From Nocardia pneumoniae NBRC 100136 (lineage in GTDB: Bacteria; Actinomycetota; Actinomycetes; Mycobacteriales; Mycobacteriaceae), in the NCBI RefSeq assembly GCF_000308755.1, contig NZ_BAGF01000087.1, positions 36,372 through 100,371 of the forward strand: DNA of 64,000 nt, written 5' to 3'. A program made the translations under genes and the position numbers. The notes beneath the pieces are model-generated. The model was not told the DNA's origin. It did not search any database and saw only the letters and a program-made list of their open reading frames with translations. Positions within the stretch are counted from its first letter, which is position 1, and each line of letters starts with the position of its first letter. Below are positions 1 to 9,051 of this stretch, piece after piece.

Positions 1-453
1 AGCGGTAAGTCTGTCGGCCAGGGTCGTGCCTCGCCGCAGCGCAGGCTGCGGACCGGCGCCCGCAGGCGCACCGGCTGGTCCGGCGCCCGGCCGGACGATC
101 GCGATCCCCAACCCCTGTCCAAGCTGGCCGGCTCGATCGCCAAGAGCCGTGGCTGGTCGAACAAGGTGGCCGAAGGCATGGTGTTCGGCCGGTGGGCGGG
201 GGTCGTCGGTGAGGACATCGCCGCGCACGCCACCCCGGTCGCGCTGAAGGACGGGGTGCTGAGTATCGCGGCCGAGTCGACCGCGTGGGCTACGCAATTG
301 CGGATGCTGCAGAGCCAGATTCTGGCGAAGATCAACGCCGCTGTCGGCCAAGGCGTGGTGACCTCCGTGAAGATCTCCGGCCCTGCCGCACCGAGCTGGC
401 GGAAGGGCGAACGCCATATCAAAGGCCGAGGACCACGCGACACGTACGGATAG
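1..453 (+). CDS. DUF721 (DciA-like) family protein, 3' part
   Basis: The frame is open from the first base, so the start lies outside the window. The C-terminal domain (residues after KLAGSIAKSRGW, then VFGRWAGVVGEDIAAHATP, and the LRMLQSQILAKIN helix) matches the DUF721 family encoded just before gyrB in mycobacteria and nocardiae (Rv0004 type). DciA relatives help load the replicative helicase, which fits a place next to recF and gyrB, but that role is inferred from the family. The basic, low-complexity N-terminal part is typical. Family call is firm; function is not tested here. Confidence 0.85.
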   Translation, partial: SGKSVGQGRASPQRRLRTGARRRTGWSGARPDDRDPQPLSKLAGSIAKSRGWSNKVAEGMVFGRWAGVVGEDIAAHATPVALKDGVLSIAAESTAWATQLRMLQSQILAKINAAVGQGVVTSVKISGPAAPSWRKGERHIKGRGPRDTYG

Positions 454-496
454 TTGGGCAGTATCTGGTACCCGGTGTTACGGTTACATCGACAGG

Positions 497-512
497 CGTT
501 TCACGTGGAACG
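497..512. other. parS-like centromere site
   Basis: CGTTTCACGTGGAACG matches the bacterial ParB site consensus TGTTTCACGTGAAACA at 13 of 16 positions and keeps the central TTCACGTG and AAC. It lies between the DUF721 gene and the alpha/beta hydrolase gene. Chromosomal parS sites cluster near oriC in actinobacteria, so the place fits. A second site is at 32870. Binding by ParB is inferred. Confidence 0.7.
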
Positions 513-580
513 CCTCGGCCCGATGTCGTGCCCGGAACCTGTCGCGTCGGATCGAACACCTCCGGGCGGAAGGTTTTTCG

Positions 581-1492
581 ATGACGATCACCACCTCCAT
601 TGGCCCGTTTCCCGTGACAGCGACCCGAACCGTCCACCGCGGCGACATCGAACTCGCGGTGTATGAATGCGGTAATCCCGACGGGATACCGGTCCTGTTG
701 ATCCACGGCTGGCCCGACACCCACGTGCTGTGGAGCCGGGTGGCCGCGTTGCTCACAGGCCGCCATCGAGTGATCGCCTTGGACAATCGCGGTGCGGGTG
801 ACAGCTCGGCGCCCGCGGATGTCGCGGCCTACCGGATCGAAGAGCTCGCGGCCGATGTCCGTGCGGTGATCGACGCCGTCGCCCCGGGGCAACGGGTCCA
901 CGTGCTCGGCCACGACTGGGGATCGGTGGTCGGTTGGGAGTTGGTGGCCGCTCCGGACGCCGCGTCGGTGATCGCGTCGTTCACTTCGGTGTCCGGCCCG
1001 AACCTGGATTTCCTCGGCGCTTATCTGCGCGGCCCCGTCACCCCGGCACGGCTGCGCGGCTCGCTCGCCCAAGCCATCGCCTCGGCTTACACCGTCGCTT
1101 TCCAGATCCCGGGACTGCCGAATCCGGTGCTTCGGGTGCTGTCCAACCATTGGCCGCGCTTCCTCGGCTTCTTCGATGGCTTGGATCCCGCGTTGGTGGA
1201 GACCGCGCCGACGTTGCGCACCGATATGATCAATAACCTGAAGCTCTACCGCGCGAACATCCGCGCGCACTTGCGCCATCCGCGGCCCCGTCCGATCCAG
1301 GTGCCGGTGCAGCTGATCGTCGCCACCGGCGACCGGGCGGTGCGGCCGGTGGTCAATGCCGAGGCCGATCGGTGGGTGTCGAACCTGACCCGCGCCGAGA
1401 TCTCGGCACGGCATTGGTCGCCGATCTCACATCCGGCGGAGCTGGCACGCCACACGGCCGCCTTCGTGGATCGGGTCGGCGCCGCTCGCTGA
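581..1492 (+). CDS. alpha/beta hydrolase, epoxide hydrolase/dehalogenase type
   Basis: 303 residues with the alpha/beta hydrolase fold. The oxyanion-hole motif HGWPDT is at residues 42-47 and the nucleophile elbow GHDWGS puts Asp at residue 112. An Asp nucleophile is typical of epoxide hydrolases and haloalkane dehalogenases rather than esterases. A His near the C-terminus (ISHPAEL) is the likely base. GGAAGG lies 7 bases before the ATG, supporting this start. It stands alone between the DUF721 gene and gyrB. No signal peptide is seen, so it should be cytoplasmic. The substrate cannot be told. Confidence 0.8.
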   Translation: MTITTSIGPFPVTATRTVHRGDIELAVYECGNPDGIPVLLIHGWPDTHVLWSRVAALLTGRHRVIALDNRGAGDSSAPADVAAYRIEELAADVRAVIDAVAPGQRVHVLGHDWGSVVGWELVAAPDAASVIASFTSVSGPNLDFLGAYLRGPVTPARLRGSLAQAIASAYTVAFQIPGLPNPVLRVLSNHWPRFLGFFDGLDPALVETAPTLRTDMINNLKLYRANIRAHLRHPRPRPIQVPVQLIVATGDRAVRPVVNAEADRWVSNLTRAEISARHWSPISHPAELARHTAAFVDRVGAAR

Positions 1493-1804
1493 TCGCCCGC
1501 AGCCCGAAGTCCGCAGCGTCCAACGCATCTCTCAGCCGACGCCTGATGGATCAAAACCATCGGAAGGCGGAACCGAGTCGGCGGAATCCGTTTTCTCGCA
1601 TTCACGGAGCCGTCAGGGGTGTCGGATGTGCGTTGTAAGTTGGGTGTACCAGTAGGATGGTGACGTAACTAGCGGCGATACCTTCGGCGCGTTTCGCACA
1701 GTCCGCGCGTGGACCCTAATTTTCGATCAGATACCACCAGGGCCCCACGTGTGCTGTCCGATCGATGTATGCCGGGATCAGCAAGTAAGGAGAGCTACCG
1801 ACCA
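1493..1804. other. intergenic region before gyrB with probable promoter
   Basis: About 310 bases without a convincing gene. A TAGGAT hexamer at 1653-1658 fits an actinobacterial -10 box, preceded loosely by TTGTAA at 1633-1638; the 14-base gap is short, so the -35 is uncertain. AAGGAG at 1787-1792 precedes the gyrB GTG by 12 bases. No strong hairpin terminator for the upstream gene is seen. Confidence 0.45.
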
Positions 1805-3850
1805 GTGGCTGCCAAAGACTCCACCGCATCGGGTTCGACCAAGGCGACCGGGAAGCAGGACTATGGTGCCTCCTCCATCACGGTTCTCGAGGGGCTCGAG
1901 GCGGTTCGCAAGCGTCCGGGCATGTACATCGGCTCCACCGGCGAGCGCGGTCTGCACCACCTGATCTGGGAGGTCGTCGACAACTCCGTCGACGAGGCGA
2001 TGGCCGGGTACGCGACGAAGGTCGAGGTCACCCTGCTGGCCGACGGCGGCGTCGAAGTGGTCGACGACGGCCGCGGCATCCCGGTCGCGATGCACGCCCA
2101 AGGCGTGCCCACCATCGAGGTCGTCATGACCCAGCTGCATGCCGGCGGCAAGTTCGACTCGGATTCCTACGCGGTGTCCGGCGGTTTGCACGGCGTCGGC
2201 ATCTCCGTGGTCAACGCGCTGTCGACCCGCCTGGAGGCGGAGATCGACCGCGACGGCTACCACTGGAGCCAGACCTACAAGGACGCCACTCCCGGCAAGC
2301 TGGTGCAGGGCGAACCGACCAAGAAGACCGGCACCACCATCCGCTTCTGGGCGGACCCGGAGGTCTTCGAGACCACAACCTACAACTTCGAGACGGTGGC
2401 CCGCAGGCTGCAGGAGATGGCGTTCCTGAACAAAGGACTGACCATCAAGCTCACCGACGAGCGCGTCAGCGACTCCGAGGTCATCGACGAGGTGGTCAGC
2501 GAGACCGCCGAGGCGCCCAAGCACGCCGACCAGAACGGCGCCGCGGCCGAGCACAAGGTCAAGACCAGGACCTACCACTACCCGGGCGGACTGGAGGACT
2601 TCGTCCGCCACATCAACCGGACCAAGCAGCCGATCCACAACTCGGTCGTCGGGTTCACCGGCAAGGGCACCGGCCACGAGCTCGAGGTCGCGATGCAGTG
2701 GAACTCCGGTTACTCGGAGTCGGTGCACACTTTCGCCAACACCATCAACACCCACGAGGGCGGCACGCACGAAGAGGGCTTCCGCGCGGCGTTGACCACG
2801 GTGGTCAACAAGTACGCGAAGGACAAGAAGCTCATCAAGGAGAAGGACGGCAACCTCACCGGTGACGACATCCGGGAGGGCCTGGCCGCCATCGTGAGCG
2901 TCAAGGTCGGCGAGCCGCAGTTCGAGGGCCAGACCAAGACCAAGCTCGGCAACACCGAGGTGAAGTCGTTCGTGCAGCGCACCTGCAATGAGCACCTCAC
3001 CCACTGGTTCGAAGCCAACCCAGCCGACGCGAAGACCATCGTGAACAAGGCGGTGTCCTCGGCGCAGGCCCGCGTCGCCGCGCGCAAAGCGCGCGAGCTG
3101 GTGCGCCGCAAGTCGGCCACCGACCTGGGCGGTCTGCCCGGCAAGCTGGCCGACTGCCGGTCCAAGGACCCGCACAAGTCCGAGATCTACATCGTCGAGG
3201 GTGACTCCGCGGGCGGCTCGGCCAAGTCCGGTCGCGACTCGATGTACCAGGCGATCCTGCCGATCCGAGGCAAGATCATCAACGTCGAGAAGGCGCGCAT
3301 CGACAAGGTCCTCAAGAACAACGAGGTCCAGTCCATCATCACCGCGTTCGGCACCGGCATCCACGACGAGTTCGACATCAGCAAGCTGCGGTATCACAAG
3401 ATCGTGCTGATGGCCGACGCCGACGTCGACGGCCAGCACATCTCGACGCTGCTGCTCACGCTGCTGTTCCGGTTCATGCGCCCGCTGGTCGAACACGGTC
3501 ACGTGTATCTGGCGCAGCCGCCGCTGTACAAGCTCAAGTGGCAGCGCAGCGACCCGGAGTTCGCCTACTCCGATCGCGAGCGCGACGGTCTGCTCGAGGC
3601 CGGTCTCGCCGCGGGCAAGAAGATCAACAAGGACGACGGCGTGCAGCGCTACAAGGGTCTCGGTGAGATGAACCCCAAGGAGCTGTGGGAGACCACCATG
3701 GATCCGTCGGTGCGGCTGTTGCGTCAAGTGACGTTGGACGACGCGGCGGCCGCCGACGAGCTGTTCAGCGTGCTGATGGGCGAAGACGTCGAGGCGCGGC
3801 GCAGTTTCATCACGCGCAACGCCAAGGACGTCCGCTTCCTCGATCTGTGA
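1805..3850 (+). CDS. gyrB: DNA gyrase subunit B
   Basis: ATPase subunit of DNA gyrase, which with GyrA introduces negative supercoils. I chose the GTG at 1805 (681 residues) over the upstream GTG at 1709. It follows AAGGAG, gives the usual length, and the conserved part (GLEAVRKRPGMYIGST) follows after about 30 residues. The GHKL ATPase domain, transducer domain and TOPRIM domain (EGDSAGGSAKSGRD; DADVDGQHI) are present in order, with the C-terminal QRYKGLGEMN motif. In the quinolone pocket the segment reads KNNEVQ, with Asn506 where Mycobacterium tuberculosis GyrB has Thr (KNTEVQ, recalled from memory). gyrA follows after 109 bases in the same direction. Confidence 0.98.
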   Translation: MAAKDSTASGSTKATGKQDYGASSITVLEGLEAVRKRPGMYIGSTGERGLHHLIWEVVDNSVDEAMAGYATKVEVTLLADGGVEVVDDGRGIPVAMHAQGVPTIEVVMTQLHAGGKFDSDSYAVSGGLHGVGISVVNALSTRLEAEIDRDGYHWSQTYKDATPGKLVQGEPTKKTGTTIRFWADPEVFETTTYNFETVARRLQEMAFLNKGLTIKLTDERVSDSEVIDEVVSETAEAPKHADQNGAAAEHKVKTRTYHYPGGLEDFVRHINRTKQPIHNSVVGFTGKGTGHELEVAMQWNSGYSESVHTFANTINTHEGGTHEEGFRAALTTVVNKYAKDKKLIKEKDGNLTGDDIREGLAAIVSVKVGEPQFEGQTKTKLGNTEVKSFVQRTCNEHLTHWFEANPADAKTIVNKAVSSAQARVAARKARELVRRKSATDLGGLPGKLADCRSKDPHKSEIYIVEGDSAGGSAKSGRDSMYQAILPIRGKIINVEKARIDKVLKNNEVQSIITAFGTGIHDEFDISKLRYHKIVLMADADVDGQHISTLLLTLLFRFMRPLVEHGHVYLAQPPLYKLKWQRSDPEFAYSDRERDGLLEAGLAAGKKINKDDGVQRYKGLGEMNPKELWETTMDPSVRLLRQVTLDDAAAADELFSVLMGEDVEARRSFITRNAKDVRFLDL

Positions 3851-3959
3851 GTCAGCACGCGCGCCGTGACGCGCGATCCCACGATTCCGCACGAGACCAT
3901 CGCGCAGCGCTCATGACGCCGACGGGGTGCGGGAGCATTCGCAAGACACAGGAGACCTC

Positions 3960-6473
3960 ATGACCGACACCACCCTGCCTCCGACCGGCGGCGAGCGCAT
4001 CGAACCGGTCGACATCCAGCAGGAGATGCAGAACAGCTACATCGATTACGCGATGAGCGTGATCGTCGGCCGAGCGCTGCCCGACGTGCGCGACGGCCTG
4101 AAGCCGGTGCACCGGCGCATCCTCTACGCGATGTACGACAACGGGTATCGGCCCGACCGCGGCTATGTGAAGTCCGCGCGCCCGGTCGCCGAGACCATGG
4201 GTAACTACCACCCGCACGGCGACGTCCCGATCTACGACACCCTGGTGCGCATGGCCCAGCCGTGGTCGCTGCGCTACCCGCTGGTGGATCCGCAGGGCAA
4301 CTTCGGTTCGCGCGGCAACGACGGCCCGGCCGCCATGCGGTACACCGAGTGCCGTCTCACGCCCATCGCCATGGAGATGCTGCGCGAAATCGACCACGAG
4401 ACGGTCGATTTCGTGCCGAACTACGACGGCCGCTCACAGGAGCCGGTGGTTCTGCCGTCCCGGGTGCCGAACCTGCTGATCAACGGCTCGGGCGGCATCG
4501 CGGTCGGTATGGCGACCAATATCCCGCCGCACAATCTCAACGAGGTCGCCGAGGCGATCTACTGGGCGTTGGACAACCACGACGCCGACGAGGAAGCCAC
4601 GCTCGCCGCGTGCATGGAGCGGGTCAAGGGCCCGGATTTCCCGACCGAGGGCCTGATCGTGGGCACCCAGGGCATCCAGGACGCCTACTCCACCGGGCGC
4701 GGCTCCATCCGCATGCGCGGTGTGGTCGAGATCGAGGAAGACAACAAGGGCCGCACCACGATCGTCATCACGGAGCTGCCCTACCAGGTCAACCCGGACA
4801 ATCTGATCTCCTCGATCGCCGAACAGGTGCGCGACGGCAAGATCGCGGGCATCTCCGACATCCACGACGAGTCCTCCGACCGCGCGGGCCTGCGCATCGT
4901 GGTCACCGTCAAGCGCGACGCCGTGGCCAAGGTGGTGCTGAACAACCTCTACAAGCACACCCAGCTGCAGACCAGCTTCGGTGCGAACATGCTGTCCATC
5001 GTCGACGGGGTGCCGCGCACCCTGCGGCTGGACCAGATGATCCGCCATTACGTCAACCACCAGCTCGACGTGATCGTGCGGCGCACCCGCTACCTGCTGC
5101 GCAAGGCCGAGGAACGGGCCCACATCCTGCGCGGTCTGGTCAAGGCGCTGGACGCGCTGGACGAGGTCATCGCACTGATCCGCCGCTCGGCCGACACCGA
5201 GACCGCGCGCACCGGCCTCATGCGCCTGCTGGACATCGACGAGATCCAGGCCACCGCGATTCTCGATATGCAGCTGCGGCGCCTCTCGGCGTTGGAGCGG
5301 CAGAAGATCGTCGACGAGCTGGCCAAGATCGAGCTGGAGATCGCCGATCTCAAGGACATCCTGGAGAAGCCGGAGCGCCAGCGCGCGATCGTCCGCGACG
5401 AACTGCAGGAAATCGTCGACAAGTACGGCGACGAGCGGCGCACCAAGATCATCGCGGCCGACGGCGACGTGGCCGACGAGGATCTCATCGCCCGCGAAGA
5501 CGTGGTCGTCACGATCACCGAGACCGGCTACGCCAAGCGCACCAAGACCGATCTCTATCGGAGCCAGAAGCGCGGCGGCAAGGGTGTGCAAGGCGCCGGT
5601 CTCAAACAGGACGACATCGTCAAGCACTTCTTCATCACCTCGACGCACGACTGGTTGCTGTTCTTCACGAACAAGGGCCGCGTCTACCGCGCCAAGGCGT
5701 ATGAACTGCCCGAGGCCAACCGCACCGCGCGCGGGCAGCACGTGGCGAACCTGCTGGCGTTCCAGCCGGACGAGAAGATCGCCCAGATCATCCAGATCAA
5801 GTCCTACAACGATGCTCCGTACCTGGTGCTGGCCACCAAGAACGGTCTGGTGAAGAAGTCGAAGCTGACCGACTTCGACTCCAACCGCAGCGGCGGCATC
5901 GTCGCGGTCAATCTGCGCGACGAGGACGAATTGGTCGGCGCCGTGCTCTGCTCGGCCGACGACGACCTGCTGCTGGTCTCGGCGCTCGGCCAGTCCATTC
6001 GCTTCTCGGCCACCGACGAGGCGTTGCGTCCGATGGGCCGCGCCACCTCGGGCGTGCAGGGCATGCGGTTCAACGACAGCGATGAGCTGTTGTCCCTCAA
6101 TGTGGTTCGCGATGGCACATATCTGCTGGTCGCGACGTCCGGCGGATATGCGAAGCGGACCGCGATCGAGGAGTACACCCCGCAGGGTCGCGGCGGTAAA
6201 GGCGTATTGACCATCCAGTTCGACGCGAAACGTGGCACCCTGGTCGGGGCGCTCATCGTCGACGACGAGGATGAGTTGTACGCGATCACCTCCGGGGGCG
6301 GCGTCATCCGGACGGCGGCGAAGCAGGTTCGTAAGGCTGGACGGCAGACCAAGGGCGTGCGATTGATGAACCTCGCGGAGGGCGATACCTTGCTTGCGAT
6401 CGCGCGCAATGCCGACGAGCCCGATCCCGATCAGGTCGCCGGCGGCGGCGACACCGGTTCTTCTGAGAAGTAA
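3960..6473 (+). CDS. gyrA: DNA gyrase subunit A
   Basis: Breakage-reunion subunit of gyrase, 837 residues. AGGAG sits 5 bases before the ATG at 3960; an upstream GTG at 3927 lacks such a site. The catalytic Tyr is residue 128 in AAMRYTECRL. The winged-helix/tower region and six beta-pinwheel blades, including the GyrA-box-like QKRGGKGVQG, are all present. The quinolone-resistance region reads GDVPIYD: Val89 and Pro90 stand where M. tuberculosis has Ala90 and Ser91, and Asp93 keeps the Asp94 position. GSRGNDGPAA also differs from the usual GSPGNDPPAA. No intein is present. Confidence 0.98.
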   Translation: MTDTTLPPTGGERIEPVDIQQEMQNSYIDYAMSVIVGRALPDVRDGLKPVHRRILYAMYDNGYRPDRGYVKSARPVAETMGNYHPHGDVPIYDTLVRMAQPWSLRYPLVDPQGNFGSRGNDGPAAMRYTECRLTPIAMEMLREIDHETVDFVPNYDGRSQEPVVLPSRVPNLLINGSGGIAVGMATNIPPHNLNEVAEAIYWALDNHDADEEATLAACMERVKGPDFPTEGLIVGTQGIQDAYSTGRGSIRMRGVVEIEEDNKGRTTIVITELPYQVNPDNLISSIAEQVRDGKIAGISDIHDESSDRAGLRIVVTVKRDAVAKVVLNNLYKHTQLQTSFGANMLSIVDGVPRTLRLDQMIRHYVNHQLDVIVRRTRYLLRKAEERAHILRGLVKALDALDEVIALIRRSADTETARTGLMRLLDIDEIQATAILDMQLRRLSALERQKIVDELAKIELEIADLKDILEKPERQRAIVRDELQEIVDKYGDERRTKIIAADGDVADEDLIAREDVVVTITETGYAKRTKTDLYRSQKRGGKGVQGAGLKQDDIVKHFFITSTHDWLLFFTNKGRVYRAKAYELPEANRTARGQHVANLLAFQPDEKIAQIIQIKSYNDAPYLVLATKNGLVKKSKLTDFDSNRSGGIVAVNLRDEDELVGAVLCSADDDLLLVSALGQSIRFSATDEALRPMGRATSGVQGMRFNDSDELLSLNVVRDGTYLLVATSGGYAKRTAIEEYTPQGRGGKGVLTIQFDAKRGTLVGALIVDDEDELYAITSGGGVIRTAAKQVRKAGRQTKGVRLMNLAEGDTLLAIARNADEPDPDQVAGGGDTGSSEK

Positions 6474-6512
6474 TCCAATAGCGGCGGCAACGAACGGATC
6501 TAAGGATTCCCA

Positions 6513-7706
6513 TTGACCACTCCGAATCAGCCGAATGACGAGCGGCACCAGACGAACGGTGTGACCGAGCGGATCGCACCGTCCCCGATCCCGCCGCGGC
6601 CGATCCCACGGCCGGTCGCCTCGGCCGAGAACGGTCAGCCCGGTGGCGGCCAGCAAGGAGGCGGCCAGCCGGGCGGCCACCCCGGTGGTGGACAACCGGG
6701 TGGTCACCAGGGCCAACCGGGTCCGCAGCCCGGTGGGCAGCCGCAGCCGGGTAACCAGCCCGGCGCCAACCAGTCGAATGCCCAGCCGCAGGAGATCAAG
6801 CAGGGTGATTTCCCGGCACAGCAGGGGATGGCGGACAAGGCGCCCGGCGGCGACGGCCAGGACCACTTCGATCAGAAGACGGCGCGGATGAACACCAAGG
6901 CCGAGCAGTCCGCGCCCGAGGGCGGGGACAAGCAGGCCGGGGGCCCAGCAGGCAACGGTGGCAAGCAGCAGTCGCCGTACCAGGACGGCGGCTGGTCGCA
7001 GCAGCTTCCGCAGCGGGAGCCGCAGTCCAACCTGTACCGCCCTGGCCAGGCGCCGGTCACCGGCCGCCCGAATTCCGGCGGCGGGTCGGTCGGGCTCGGC
7101 AACAGCATGTCCAATGCGCGCACCACCGCGGATCTGGCGGCCAAGGCGGCACGCAAGGAAGCGGCGATGGTGAAGTCCGTCGGCATCGACGGACCCACCC
7201 GCAGCATCGCGCGCCCGGAGTTGATCAAAGACATGCCCGACCTGTCCGAGATCCGCCATCCGCTGCCGCAGACCGAAGCCACCGGTCCGCAGTCGGGGCC
7301 GGTCTCGCCCGCGGTTCCGGTCGCGGTCGCCGCGGTCGCTTCCGGTCAGCCGCTGCGGGCCACCGTGCAGATCCGTCGCATCGATCCCTGGTCGACGCTG
7401 AAGATCTCGCTGGTGATCAGCGTGGCGATGTTCTTCGTGTGGATGCTGGCGGTCGGCCTGCTGTACATCGTGCTCGAGGGCATGGGCGTGTGGGAACGGC
7501 TCAACAACACGTTCACCGACATGGTGTCCCAGGACAGCGGCTCGGTGGGGTTGATCGACGCCGGCACCGTCTTCGGCTACGCGGGCGTGATCGGCCTGAT
7601 CAACGTCGTCCTGTTCACCGCGCTCGGCACGGTCGGCACTTTCATCTACAACCAGTGCTGCGACCTCGTCGGCGGCATCCAGGTGACCCTGGCCGACCCC
7701 GACTAG
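6513..7706 (+). CDS. DUF3566 transmembrane protein
   Basis: 397 residues; homologue of the protein encoded after gyrA in actinobacteria (Rv0007 type). The N-terminal ~270 residues are low-complexity, rich in Gly, Gln and Pro and probably disordered in the cytoplasm. The C-terminal domain begins at RRIDPWSTLKISL and holds two membrane helices (about 308-330 and 350-380), ending GGIQVTLAD. The start is a TTG at 6513 with AAGGA 6 bases upstream; in-frame alternatives downstream lack a ribosome site. The function is unknown; conserved position suggests a link to cell-envelope or division proteins. A strong terminator follows. Confidence 0.85.
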   Translation: MTTPNQPNDERHQTNGVTERIAPSPIPPRPIPRPVASAENGQPGGGQQGGGQPGGHPGGGQPGGHQGQPGPQPGGQPQPGNQPGANQSNAQPQEIKQGDFPAQQGMADKAPGGDGQDHFDQKTARMNTKAEQSAPEGGDKQAGGPAGNGGKQQSPYQDGGWSQQLPQREPQSNLYRPGQAPVTGRPNSGGGSVGLGNSMSNARTTADLAAKAARKEAAMVKSVGIDGPTRSIARPELIKDMPDLSEIRHPLPQTEATGPQSGPVSPAVPVAVAAVASGQPLRATVQIRRIDPWSTLKISLVISVAMFFVWMLAVGLLYIVLEGMGVWERLNNTFTDMVSQDSGSVGLIDAGTVFGYAGVIGLINVVLFTALGTVGTFIYNQCCDLVGGIQVTLADPD

Positions 7707-7719
7707 TCCGGTTCTTCCG

Positions 7720-7763
7720 AACGGCCGGTACCCGCCCTCGAGGGCGGGTACCGGCCGTTTTGG
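7720..7763 (+). terminator. bidirectional rho-independent terminator after gyrase block
   Basis: A perfect 40-base palindrome runs from 7720 to 7759, with 20-base arms centred on CCCTCGAGGG, followed by a T run. It ends the gyrB-gyrA-DUF3566 transcription unit. The arms contain no mismatch. Confidence 0.9.
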
Positions 7764-8016
7764 TGTCGGACATCGTCTCCGGGCACGGGTACGCTGACCA
7801 TGCCTGCAATCCCGGTGCTGGAAAGACGGGCGATCGGGTGTCGACCACCGGGAGTTCTCGGCATCCGCGCCCGTACCAGGGTTCGCAATCCCTGCCGGTC
7901 AGCGCCCGCCGGGTCGTGCCCCAGTCCACCGCGAGCCCCCTACCAGCCGTTTTGGTTCATTTAGGTCATGTCCGGTAGTCTTTGCTCTCGGCTCGGCGAT
8001 CCGAGTCGAACAACAT

Positions 8017-8090
8017 GGGCCTATAGCTCAGGCGGTTAGAGCGCTTCGCTGATAACGAAGAGGTCGGAGGTTCAAGTCCTCCTAGGCCCA
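8017..8090 (+). tRNA. tRNA-Ile (GAT)
   Basis: 74-base cloverleaf. GGGCCTA pairs with TAGGCCC in the acceptor stem, the anticodon stem CTTCG/CGAAG encloses loop CTGATAA with anticodon GAT at 8051-8053, and the T loop is TTCAAGT. CCA is not encoded as a full triplet. This is the usual place for tRNA-Ile downstream of gyrA. The expected neighbouring tRNA-Ala is displaced in this window. Confidence 0.97.
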
Positions 8091-8505
8091 CCCTATTTCC
8101 CGAGGTGAATTCCTCCTTCTGCGGCTCCATTGCCCGGTAAGCCGGGTTCATTATGGTGACGAGGGCGCTCGCCGCTCCTCACAAACTCCGATCGCCATGG
8201 ATCCGCCGAGCGCTGGGCGGCGCCCATCGACCCGATGGCCGGTCTCGCCGCCCCCGCAACCGTCGAGCACAAGACCGCCGAGATACAGCAATAGTGCCTG
8301 CGCCACAACGCATTCCGCACAGCAGCATCGCCGATTCCCATCGATGCGGGCCACGGCGGCGCTCCACCGTCGCATCGCTTCAGAGGGAGCATCGGCTGAC
8401 CGATCCGGTTGGACAAGTCCCCGACAGGCGCGGTGCGGCCGGTGCGTGAATACGGTCCGCTGGGGTATTCAGCACCCCCCAGTGAGTTCCTGTGAGGAGG
8501 CAGTC
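8091..8505. other. intergenic region between tRNA-Ile and hemerythrin gene
   Basis: About 415 bases with no convincing gene. A small hairpin (CCCGG/CCGGG, 8133-8146) followed by TTCATT could end the tRNA transcript. GTGC at 8442-8445 and GGGTAT at 8463-8468 are 17 bases apart and resemble a SigF/SigB-type promoter for the hemerythrin gene. A matching pair lies before the next gene. Confidence 0.4.
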
Positions 8506-9051
8506 GTGAACGATGTCGTCGATCTCATCATGCAGGATCACCGCGAGACGGAGCGGTTGTTCGACGAGCTGAAGCAGCACCAGGACAAGCGCCCGCTGCT
8601 GGTTCCAGTGCTGGCCGCGTCACTGGTCGCGCATAGTCGGGCCGAGGAAACCGAGGTGTACCCCGTCGCGAAGGACGACGTCGGTGAAGTCGAGGAGATA
8701 GCGCACAGCCAGCAGGAGCACGCGCAGGTCGAGCAGCTCTTGCTCCGGCTGACCGAGACCGACCCGGAGTCACGGGAGTTCGACTCGGTGCTGGCCGAAC
8801 TCGCCGAAGCGGTCGTCAGCCACATTCAGGAAGAGGAGTCGACAGTACTGCCGCAGATGCGCGACCAGCTCGACGACAGGCGGCGAGCGGAGCTCGGCCG
8901 CGCGTTCGCGGCGAGCCGCGCCCAGCATCTCGGCGACCGACCGGGCGAGGAGACCGCGCGGGAGCTACAGCAGCAGGCCCGGAATGCGGGCATCCCCGGG
9001 GCCTCGAGCATGAGCAAGGAAGAACTCGCCGCTCAGCTGCGGAATCTCTGA
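8506..9051 (+). CDS. hemerythrin HHE-domain protein
   Basis: 181 residues starting at a GTG with GAGGAGG 5 bases upstream. The HHE cation-binding helical bundle is at about residues 5-135, with metal-ligand pattern His12 (QDHRETE), HSRAEETEVYP, QQEHAQVE and HIQEEEST. Such proteins bind a di-iron centre and are linked to oxygen, nitric oxide or redox stress. The C-terminal tail (SMSKEELAAQL) is a short helix also found in SAP/Rho-N-like tails. It heads a same-strand set with an SRPBCC protein and a zinc dehydrogenase. Physiological ligand unknown. Confidence 0.88.
   Translation: MNDVVDLIMQDHRETERLFDELKQHQDKRPLLVPVLAASLVAHSRAEETEVYPVAKDDVGEVEEIAHSQQEHAQVEQLLLRLTETDPESREFDSVLAELAEAVVSHIQEEESTVLPQMRDQLDDRRRAELGRAFAASRAQHLGDRPGEETARELQQQARNAGIPGASSMSKEELAAQLRNL

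Noticed and set aside
1778..3892. 704-residue frame on the minus strand across gyrB
   Set aside because: Mirror of the strong gyrB codon bias; low-complexity Leu/Val/Arg-rich product with no motif.
4434..7259. 941-residue minus-strand frame across gyrA and the DUF3566 gene
   Set aside because: Shadow frame created by high G+C codon use; spans two real plus-strand genes.
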